Assembly: GCA_001642005.1 (NCBI GenBank)
Contig: LWCA01000167.1
Span: forward strand, 1 to 46,617
Direction: 5' to 3'
Origin: Intoshia linei
Taxonomy: Eukaryota > Orthonectida > Rhopaluridae
Length of the DNA: 46,617 nucleotides
The position numbers were made by a program, and so were the translations under genes. Below are positions 13,501 through 25,500 of the stretch, piece after piece. Numbering within the stretch: position 1 is the stretch's first letter; every line of letters starts with the position of its first letter. Under the pieces are notes generated by a model. That model saw only the letters and a program-made list of their open reading frames with translations, was not told where the DNA came from and did no database searches.

Positions 13501-16500
13501 ATATAGAACAGAATCGACTGTATTTAAAAATTTTTGCTGTTATGTTATAACAAAGTTATTACCAGCAAAGTGACCATCATTAGTTTTGCATGTATCAGCA
13601 AATCGACCACCCTTGATGATACGTAATGGTTTTAATGTTTCCTAATGTGTATTTATCAAGGTTAATCAATTTGCTAGTACCAGAAAATTTTTTAAAATAT
13701 ATAAATGACTAATTTTACCAAACCCTACAAAAAAAATCTTAATCTAACCACAAAAAATAAAACAAAAATTTTAGCAACTACGAAGGAAAAATTTTAGCTA
13801 AAACTTAGTTTTAAACATTAAAAATTTGTAAATTTGTACATTTCACAAATTAGTCTTTATATATTTTAAATAATTTTCAAAAATATGTAGGAAAAGAGAT
13901 TTTATCTTAACTTAAGGCATACGGGTTAGTAAAATTGGATTTTTATTTTTGGGTTGGATTAAAAGGTTTTTACATTTAAGACTTAAAATGGTATTTTTTA
14001 ATAAATATTATTAAATTTTATTAATGGTGGTATAAAAGTGGGATTTTTAAAATAATAATTTAGCTGTCTTATAGGCTTTGGGATAAAATCTCAACATCTG
14101 CAACAATTTATTTTACAAAAATAAACTAATTTTTTTATTTTGCAGGTAATAAAATGTGCTACTACAGTTAAATAAAATAAAATACACTAAGATTTTATCA
14201 CCAATTTAATCAAAATACCATGTGTAATTTAAATTACAAAGTTAGAACACTAGTTATTTATGATTAGAATTTCCGATGAGGAATCCTATTTGTTTAGAGA
14301 TATATCATTAAAGAATGATACCATTATTCTTAGGATATAATTTCTCATCCTGTAGCACCTTCAATTTATGTTTTTTAAAAATGTTAACACGTTAATAAAA
14401 AATTCCTATTAACCTAATTAACTAATTACATATATGTATTTATTGATAAATTTTTAATTACTTCGTTTCAATATTTGGTTTCGTAATTTTTTTATCTTTG
14501 TCAATAATAGTAGAAACTTTGTAATCATTTAATATAGATTTTTTCAAATACAGTATTTTGGAAGATTTTGATCCTTTTTCTATTTTTGAGGTTTTTGAAG
14601 CTTCATTCTTTTCTTTTTCTTGTCTCTCAATCTCTTCTTGTACTTTATAAACATCTGACTTTAAATTTACTGTCCTAAATTTTCTATATAAAAATTATAC
14701 ATACAGTGAAACTCCGTTCATTTGAATACCTTAAAATGATAAAAAAAATATTTCCATCATATGTAGTGTAACTCATAAATAGTGTATTATTATTTTATTA
14801 ACTATTCATTAAGGCAAAGATACCTACTCAATTCGGGGCCCCTCGAAAATAAAAAATAGATCTTAAAACCTTTTTGACAAACTATGCATACTATGCATTG
14901 CATAGTGTAATATAACCCTTAACGATCTCTTTATGGCTCTTGACTTGATATTCTAAATTCAACACATAAAATAGATATGATATTCAAGAATATATTTTTT
15001 TAATGTTCAATTTGGATAATCATGCTCTCATTTTACAAAAAGTCAAGTCGAGAGAATTATCGGTACGGTAGGTTCGGAACTGCATCACTGTGTCAATTTT
15101 ATCAAAGAACAAATACTACTAACTACTACTACTAATAACAATTCCATAGATTCATTTTGAAATAATGAATGTTTAGATATTTAAATTTTGAGGCATACAT
15201 GCGCCTTAAAGTATCAATAGATTAATTTCTATAATAAATCGTCAGGTGTGATGATAATTTTAATTTAAAATCTCAAATTTAGAAATGAGGGCCCACGATT
15301 CTAAACTGAGTAGATGTTAGAAACATTTTTACACACTAGCAAGTAGCACTGAAAAAAACGTTGCACAACCGCTGGAAAACTATTCATATATAAACCAAAT
15401 TTATTTATGTTCTGATGTAATTAGTATATTATAATATAAATAAATATAATACTCATCAAATTGAGTCTTTATGAAATCAAAGTAAATTGATTTTTTTGGA
15501 GCATCACGTTTTGGAGGATAAGGTACAATACTAAAATATGATGGAGGTGGTAACGGGGGTCCAGTTGGTCCATACCCTAATCCATTGATAATATCCAAAA
15601 ATAATGGTAATTCAGCTAAAACAGAATTCCAAATTTTAAGAGTACCATTGTGAATTCTATTTATTTCTAAATGAACAATTCCAACAGAATTCTCCATACT
15701 GTTCTTTCTTTGCACAACTTGATAATGATTAGCCACTAAAACATCTTCACTATTTGCTTTAACAGTATTTTGATCATCATCTTCCTCATACAATATTTGA
15801 TTTAATTTTTGTCTTGCATCATTTGTTGATTCTCTGTTTTTTAATGTTTTGCGTTGTTTTAATGATAAAGTTTGATTTCCAGTTAGATTACTTGCATTAT
15901 CATCTTGAAATTCTTTGTCTAGTGGTGATAATAGTTTCTCTGAACCAATTGATCTGTCCCATCTTTCTAGTACATTGCAAAATTCTGGATATTGGGATGA
16001 AAACTCTTTAAACCTGAATTTTTTTAATTAAATAATAAATAGACTTTCGAGACACATTTTTCATGACTAAAAATTTTCAAGTTTTTAAACGTCAAAATTT
16101 CAATCCAAGAAAAAGTAAAAATAAAGTTTCAAGCCATATTCAAAGACCTAATCAATTATGCGGGTATAAAGTTAAATAAAATTCCAATTAATTAACCAAT
16201 GATAAGATTGAAATAAACTTACACTTGTTCAATTTTAATTTCTTTAGGGCTTCTCTTATCCTTTATTTCTTCTTCAATATCCTTGGGATTATGTAAAGTT
16301 CCTCTTTTATTGACCATTCTAGATTTTCTTGCAGTCGATATCTTACCACTTTTATCAACTTTACTATCCTTAATAGTTAAAAATTCATCTTTCAATTCAG
16401 TGGAATCAGTCCCTGAATCAACAACTGTAAAGGAATCTACCATGTGTTCATCTTTATCATCTTTATTGCGATTATCTTGCTTGCTAACGGGAGGTTTAAA

Positions 16501-19500
16501 TTCTCTACTCGAAGCGGCACCTTTTGGTTTTCCATTTGTCGTACTTTCTGCACCTAATCGCTTCTTACCCTTTTTATTACTTTTCATTTCTTCCTCTAAC
16601 CTTTTTTGTTCCATATCTTCTTTTTCCAATCGCTCTTGTTCAATTTTTATCTTTTCTTGCTTCTCTTTTTTAATTTCCAATCTCCGCGAGTCAAAATGAT
16701 TTCTACGTTCAGTTGACAATTTGTCATACTCACTTTCACTCATTTCATTTAGTAATCTTTCGTCTTCTAATAATTTTTCATTCTCTTTCGCTTCTATATA
16801 TTTGGATAATGATATTATGAAAATTTAATTGTAAAATACCTTTTTCAATTTGAATGTTTTTGACTTGCGCCATATAATTAGAATAGCTAAAATTGTCAGT
16901 AATGGCATAAATGTGTTTTCGATTTCCAAGGGCTTTAAGAATAATCATAGTCATTTTCGCAACATCCTTACAAAATGGATTTGATAAACCGTATACAACT
17001 ACACCATTTCTACAATCATCTTGAGCTAACCTATTGGAAAGAACCAATAAAATTAAATCGTCCGGTAATTCGCATGGAGTGTATATTACTTCTACCTCGT
17101 CATCATTGCCATGAGAAAATTTAATTGTGGTTATTTCATAATCAATACTTGACTTTATGTTTTTATCTAATTCAGTATTTACAGATGCATTGTTTTGATT
17201 TAAAGCATCTTCATTGTGGCTATTTTGTTTGGAAATTGTACCAATACGAGAAGATTTATTTTCTAAAACTTTTGGAACAGAATATGAGTTTAGATTATCT
17301 GCTACTTGTTTAGAATCAATAATATCTAATGCAGACTGATCTTGATTTGCTGCAGCTTCACATATACTTCTTATTTTTTTTGAATATTGTTTTTTACCGT
17401 TGCGGATTTCATCTAATATTAAATTGTTTATATCGCAAGCAACACAGTGATAATAATGAGATATCTTTTTAGAAAGTTTAGCTACATAATTAAATTGAGT
17501 TCCATGGACAATTACCGCTATGCCCCTACAATTTTTGGAAACTTGACCTTCTAATGACAAATCCACATTTAGATACCTTGCTAAAGCTTTAACTGTTGGA
17601 GTTAATTGCAGTTGATTATATTGATTTTTTTCTTTCTCAATAGTTGTAGTTTCTAACTCACTTATTGTTTCTTTTAAAGTGTTCATTTGATCAATGTTCA
17701 TATCCACCAATTTATCTATAATATATAAATTAAAAAAAATAATTTCACCTTAGAAGATGTAAAATGTACATTGTACAACTGTATATTAAACTAAAGAATA
17801 CCTTTATAATACATCAGTAATTCCTCTGGAAGTTTTTCACCTGCCTCTCTTGGCGGTAGCAGTAACATGTATCGTTCATCGTATCCTTTCATAACTCTTA
17901 AAATCTAAAAAAACAATATTAACATACTTATTAATATACATTAAGTCCTAATGCAGAGCCGAAACTACCAAGTTCAGGGCGAAATAAAAATAATAAATAT
18001 AACCAACTCAAAAATAAAATACGGCCCCTAAAAAAATTCGAAAGCGATGCGTAGTGTCGCATAGTCGTAATAAGGAAGCCCGAAGAGACTCTTCGAATAC
18101 TGTAGGTTCGGAACTGCCCTAATAAATGATGTTTCAAATTTTTATAAATTTGATGTTTTAAGACAACCTCAGGATACATTTTGTTTATGTTCAAATAAAA
18201 AATTCAATGGTGACAAAAAATATTATCTCATTGCACGTATCTATGACAAATTTTTTTGTGTGGAATCCCAAGTAAATTATATTCATTATTTTTTGAAATT
18301 TATTTGTAACTCAATTTTAATGAATTCTATTTTATATGGGTCTAAAACAGTGTTTCCCAAGCCTTTTTATGCTAGACCCCACTTTCATGTGTAAAATCCC
18401 TGTAAAATTGCAATTTTTTTAATATTAGCTATAACATTTGAGAATCCTTTACTGATATACAATTTAATGTATGTTTGTCACAGTTTAATGAAAAAATTAA
18501 AAGTCCTAGACTTTAAAAAACTGCAATTTCTATTACATTTTTTCGAGATTACGATTGATCGCAAAGTTTATTTTCAGACATTGAGACCTTCATGATTAAA
18601 AATATAAATTTTTTTTTGATAAACACTAAAATCAGTCCATATCCTATAACATATATCTATGTCACGCGTTTTATAATGATTAATATTGTGGTAAATGTAA
18701 ACTTTAGAAACTTTCATCTTTACGGTCAAACCCCTAAATTACACGTTTTATGAAAAATGAAAAACAATATGGCATTTGATAAGACATAAATATTATTAAT
18801 TCTAGATATTTTTTAAAATCATGAGCATTATTATAAATAACAACCTCAAAAGTTTAAAATTAATTAAAAAATCGATCTTAAAATTAAAAAGTCGGCCCTC
18901 GATAGATCTAGCTACTGTTTGTACCAAATATATAACTGTCAAGCTAGTATTGCACACAATTAACAATATAGCAATGTCAAAAATTAAAAATTAAAAAAAA
19001 GTAAATTTACCTGTTCTTCTTCAATGTATTGTTTATCACATTCTAAATTGTAAATTTCTATAGGATAATCACAAGGATTTTTGACCACAAAATTTTTTTC
19101 GACAATAGGACTGTAAGGTAAAATAGAACCAAAATGTAGTATTTCTGGAGAAAATTCAATATTGGGTTCTTTACCTACACCATGGCATAGAATGGATAAT
19201 TTCTGATTACCAACAGAAATAATGAGACGTTCCTCATAAATACATTCGTGAGTAGGAATGAAAAGAATTTGTATATTAATGAATTCATTAGTTTCCAAAA
19301 CACCATTTGACGGCATAAATTCGAAATAATTTTGTCGATTTTTGATTTTATTGGATTTATTTAAATTTACTAATTTGGCCATGTTTTTCTTTTTAGTTTT
19401 TTTAGTTATTTTTGTAGTTTTAACAGTATGAAAGTGAGGACTATTGCTCATAATGAGTTGCCATTTTGCAGAAACAAATTTGTCATTTCGTAATTGAGTA

Positions 19501-22500
19501 ACAATCATACGTGAATGTCCGCAGATTGTATTACCAAAATCAATTACTTGATTACTTAAACTAAGCTCCGGCTCAGTAACATAAACATGAAGTTGTATAC
19601 AAATTTGCGGTCCATTTTTTATATTTAGAGCTAACGTTGCATTACAATGCCCTACTGAACAATTGACACAACTAGAATCGAAATAAATATTTAATAGCGC
19701 ACACTCGTCATTTTCTAGGTCTCGAATTTTGTTTGTATCAAGTGAAAACCCTGTATTAATAAGAAATCCGCGATCAATATTAATGTTAATCTTTTCAATC
19801 GAGTGATTGTATATATTAATTGTTTTATATGTTTGTTGATCTAATAATATGTATTCAAAATCCAAATAATAATCACATAATCTAGGTCTCTCGACTTTCC
19901 CAGAATCTCTAGACAACTTAGCATGATCATTAATTATAATATAATCCATTCGTCTGTGTATTTCATCCGCTGATATAAAAATCTTTCGTGGCTGTACTAT
20001 TGGCAATTCTCCATTGTTGGAATTATTGTCAAATTGAGTAATAGATTTATCAATATTCATTTCTGGTGAATAAGAATAATTGCTATCTTCTGAACTACAA
20101 CTGGATGACGCTGGGCTATCATTTAGTAACACACAGTAATCTCCTTTTTCCAAACTGATTATGGAACTTTCTCTTGTACAATCACTTAGTTGATCTATAA
20201 TTTCACATTTTTTATCTGCATTTTTTAATCTTCGTAAAGCCTTATTCTTTAATTCACCTAGAGCTATCCGTTTTAAGTGTTCTACACTTATATTTTCATA
20301 ATCGTACAATGGTAAATCAACTTTTATTGATAAATAATAGGCTTTCCCAGTTATTTCGAATATCATTGCATCGTCATATCCAACTTGTATACAGAATTTG
20401 GTTAAAAATTTTTTGGGGAGTATGGCAGTATAATTTACTGATAGTTTTGTTGTTTCGCCTCCTTTTACGTGTCCCTTGTTGGGTTCAATCTTTAGTTTAT
20501 TGTATTTTGCATTGTTCATTAATGAAATAATTTCTTTTTCTTCATTAGCACTGCTATAGTTTATTTGGGTGTAATTCAAATCAACTCTTCCAGTATTAAT
20601 CAATTCCAATTCAAATTTGACTTCTTTTTGGTATTGCTAAATAATTTTATCAAAATTAAAAAATAAAAAATTTAAATATCAATTTGGTAAAATATCACTT
20701 ACATTGGAAAATTTAAATTATTCTTTGAAAATTATAAATATCAAATTGAAAGATTATAATTTCATCAAAAATATCTCTATACGGTTTTCTTACGGTATCC
20801 GTTACTTATATAAAATAAAATCTGTGTGAGTGTGTCTGTGTTTGTGTGTTACCGCTTATTGAAAAAATTAACAGTCGTAGAATTTAAAAAACCCAATTTT
20901 TAGTACAGTTTTTCCTAAAGCGTGTTTATATATACTTTTCTGTTTGCGAATTTAAGTTTTTCAGGGCCAAAAACACCATTTCACCTTTTGATTTAATAAA
21001 TAAATAACCCAATAATTTAACAAAACATAAATTCTGGGATAGTTTTTAAATCATCAGCATTATAATAATTGGTAATCTCAAAAAAGTAAATTTTTATATA
21101 CAAAAACTCCAGATTCTCTTTTTTTAAAAATTAACATACTTATTGTATATAAATATGACTGTGACAATAATACTTAAATAACGAAATAATTACAATCAAT
21201 CCTAAATCAATTTTTTGAGTAGAAAAATTGTAAGAAGGATATGAACTACTTGCAAACAATGGTATACTATACACAGGTCCACCTAATACTTTGCAAATCA
21301 AATTTATTCGTTCTTTAGTACATTTGTGACCATTATAAGTCACTACACAATCTAATTCACAATTCGGCGATATCGTCCCACTTTTAGGTATAACATCGAT
21401 TTCCTAAATAAAATAAATTCATAAAACTAATTATTTTTATAAAATATTATAAAGTGGTCAAAAACCTTTATTATTTAAAAATTTATCTGGTTAAATCAAA
21501 TAGTACAGTCATACTTATAAAAATACACTATGGCATATATTATTTTATTATATGACCGTATTCTATTTATTTATTTCATGACCATGACTACTATTTAAGA
21601 CGTTTAAAAAGTGCGCACTTCGTGTAGACCACCACCTCCCAAAACACTTTTTTAGATGCAATAAAAAAACTGTAATGACATAAATTAATTACACTTCTAA
21701 GAAGTGACTACTAAAAATGTCAATGAGAATAGAAACTACCGTACCCCGAAACTTCTCCTTTTCCGAATAGATCATTTTAAAAAATACATAAATTATGCAT
21801 ACATTATACATACATGTATAAATGTTTTAGTGTGTTAAAATTAAACAGTTAAGTTCAAAACTTTGGAAAAAAAATAGAAGGTTTGATTCTGATATCAATG
21901 GTTAACATATTTATTAAATCTCGATTTTTATAAAAAAATAAATTTTTATATTTTGTATTTGCGTAAATCTTATCTCTAATATATTCTCAGGGTCGCGCAA
22001 TAGATAATCTTCGTAAATTAATATATTAATATAATGTATATATCGCTTAATATAATATATAGTATTTCGTCCATTTTAGTATATTATACTACAGTGATAT
22101 TATGCTTTAATTTTAGTGAAAAAAGTTACCACCTCCATAAAATTGTAATTTAAACATAGGTGCACCACAGACTCTTCACCATAACGACCTAGAATAATGA
22201 TATACCTCTCTAATAAAATTTTCATCATTAGAATTTAATTCTGAATCATTAGATTTTGTTGATTCAATAAAAAATTTAAATTCAACATCCATTGGAGAAT
22301 CATTACTTAATTTTAAGTAATTGTTTAACTCAACATTGGAAGAAACGCATCCAAAATCAATAGTAGATTTATTAAATCTTAAATTTGGATAAAATGTAGT
22401 TGCAAACAATTTGATAAATTCCTAAATGTATGAAATATTATTAATTAAGATTACATACTTTTTTAATGTGGTTTGAATATACAATGGTAAGATATCGTGT

Positions 22501-25500
22501 TGTAGATCTTGAAAATTTGTCATCTCGATATTGAGAATTGAATCCAATGCGTATTTCATAACTATGATTTATAAATTGGTCACATTTTTCAAAATCAAAA
22601 TTCTAAAATTGAAAAAATGAAATTGGAAAAATTATTATAAAAAATGTGAACCATTGTTTGAAGTTTTTTATTGTTTTTATTCACCATATAAAATGGAACT
22701 GGAACGGTTAAACAACAATTTAAATCGATAGCACACATGTTGGTAATTACTACAGATTTTTCATAATAGTTGGTCATGTTTTCATAATTCTAATGAAATG
22801 TTTTAAAAAGTAAATTATTATGAAAAATAAATATTCATTATAATTTACCATTAGTACATTATATTCGATAATATTTGAAGAGAATGTCAGTTTTGGATCA
22901 ACAAATTCGCATAATATTTTGTTGTCTATTATAAGCATTTTTCCTCCAACGCCTGTCGTTAAGGCATGACATTGTAATCGTGTAACGGTTTTGGCGTTTT
23001 CGTTTCTACGTGCTTCCAAAATTACATCTGAGGATTGACCAGCTGCCAGTTCGACGCGTAAAGGTTTCATCATAAAAATTGGCAATTTTGTAGTTCTTTT
23101 TAATGTATCAGAATTCTATAAATTTTTTATTATAATAATATATAATCTCTACCAATATAGCAATATAATAGTATGTCTAACTGTAATTAAACATTTGTTC
23201 GATAAAATAGCGTTATGTATTTACGAAAATTTCTATTTCTATGCTGTAAGCGTTAAAAAATAAGATCATTTTAGGGTTTTAATTGATAGCTTATTTAACG
23301 CCTTCAAATGTCAGCTATTAATCTTGTTCAGGTGGTATAAATCATGTTTTTTTTAAAGCAATGAGTACCGCTGTTAATAATAAAAATAAAAAGACCTATC
23401 TATTTAAACTTTTTATATCACTTTAATTATCAGATATAATTAAAGATGATCAGAATAAAATTTTTTAGCATTTTGAATAGAAAAATTAACATATCTGGAA
23501 ATTATTTCGTGTCTTCTGAGAGACCCAAAAGGTTCTTGTTAGATACCCAAAATTATTCTAAACGTTAAATGACGATTTTTATTATAATTAAACTTTTAAA
23601 AATTTTTTTTTATTATACAAAAAAGTTAACAATCTCAATCATAAATCATAAATCTGATCAGTTTTAAATCTTAATAGTCATTGTAATGACTTTCAAAATT
23701 TTTTCATACAATTTTAATTGTGTTGCCAAAATCGTTTTCAACAACTGATGTTTTCAGAGATCCTTCATATATTGATGAGTAATTATTTAACCATAATAAT
23801 AACAAAGTTTTCATATATATAATAAATATTATCAATTACCAGTGATTGTGTACTCCAAACTAAAGATCTATGTCTAATTCCTTTATTCGTAACTTTGATA
23901 GTCATGTGTATCTTTTCTTGGTTCGAAATTGATCCCATGTCCAAAGGCTCACCAACCAATGATGGAGTTGTAACAATCGTTGAACCATATCCTACGGCAT
24001 TTAAATTGACTGAAAAAGGAGGGTTTTCACTGAATTTTATTGTTAAGTAATCTTCATATCTATAATATACCTATATCACTCGAATTTTATTTAATTTTAT
24101 ATGGATTTTGAATACAAATATGCATTTTACATCGAAGGTATACAAAATACTATGTTATCTTTTTACTTAATATTAAATAAAATTTTTTATGTTTTTGTTT
24201 TCTTAATATTGCACTTATTATTAATATATACAGTCAACTATGCGTTATAAGAACAAAATAAAACAGTTGTTATAACGAATGTTATTTTAGCCAATTTAAT
24301 ATTATACTTTTTACATTTTTTATTGATAATTTTTAATTGTAATCTTCAATATTTAATTCACATTCAGTGATTTTTATAAAACAATTATAAGTTGCAGAAA
24401 TTTCATAATTAAATCTAAAGTTTAATATAAAATTGAAAAACAATAATAATTGAATAGTAAGTGGATAAATAATGCTAAAATTGTAATCACGAATGAATAA
24501 ATCATGTAAAATATAAATGATATATAAAAAAATTTTAATATTATTATATATATTATTATCATGTACGGATTATATATAATATAATATATAGATTCGATAT
24601 ATTAATATATTGTAGATTAATAATGCTATTATTAAGATATAAACCAGCATAGCATGTAATGTCTTTGCCATATAATTATATTAATTTTAAAATGTATGTA
24701 CGTATTGTTATATCTTTTGTTATGCAATTGATTAATTAAAATTTCAACACAATTTAAAAAGGTGCATTTTCCGTCATTCAGTTCATGTATCACTGATAAA
24801 TGATACATGGTATTAACGTAAAATAGGATAAATAATACTTTAAATTCGAATATAAAATATTGCGTATTTAGATTAACAGTTTATTAACATCATTCGTATT
24901 GTATAATTTTGTATTGTATTATATTATCCTAACTTATATAATATGCTACGCTATTTTTGTTTGTATGTGTATTCAGCTTTATTTAAATAAATACCCCTCT
25001 TAGAATTTTATAAAGTCCACATTTCAATTACAGTTTTTTCCGGGGGTGTTCGCAAACATAATTTCAACCTCCCAAACTCATTCTTACGGGTCAAAAACCC
25101 CAATTTTCCCTCTTTTTTTAATGAAAACAGCCCTAGAATTTCAAAAAATTTACAGGTGGTACAGTTGTATCCTGTTAACACACACAAAAAGTTNATCAAC
25201 ATTATCATAAATTTAAATTTAAAAAAATTATACTATCAGGGCCAAAACGCCACATTACCCTTTGATGACTATTTGATAATTTTTCAATATCAGGAGCGAT
25301 ATTTGTTAAGCATAATCTTAAGTCACCCTAATAAGATAAATGTAGTTTGTTCCTCTTTTTTGATTGAAGATCAGTTAAAACGCTAAAACCTTTCTCAAAA
25401 AGATAAGTAGATGAGTATACAGGTCAATAGTAACAATTACACTTCGTTCCAATGATTTGGATATGCATTTTTTTTTTGAAAAAATAAAGTAGAGTAACCC

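Noticed and set aside
13200-13530. Direct repeats as a CRISPR array
   Set aside because: The repeat is a duplicated MITE half in animal DNA, with no spacers of uniform length.
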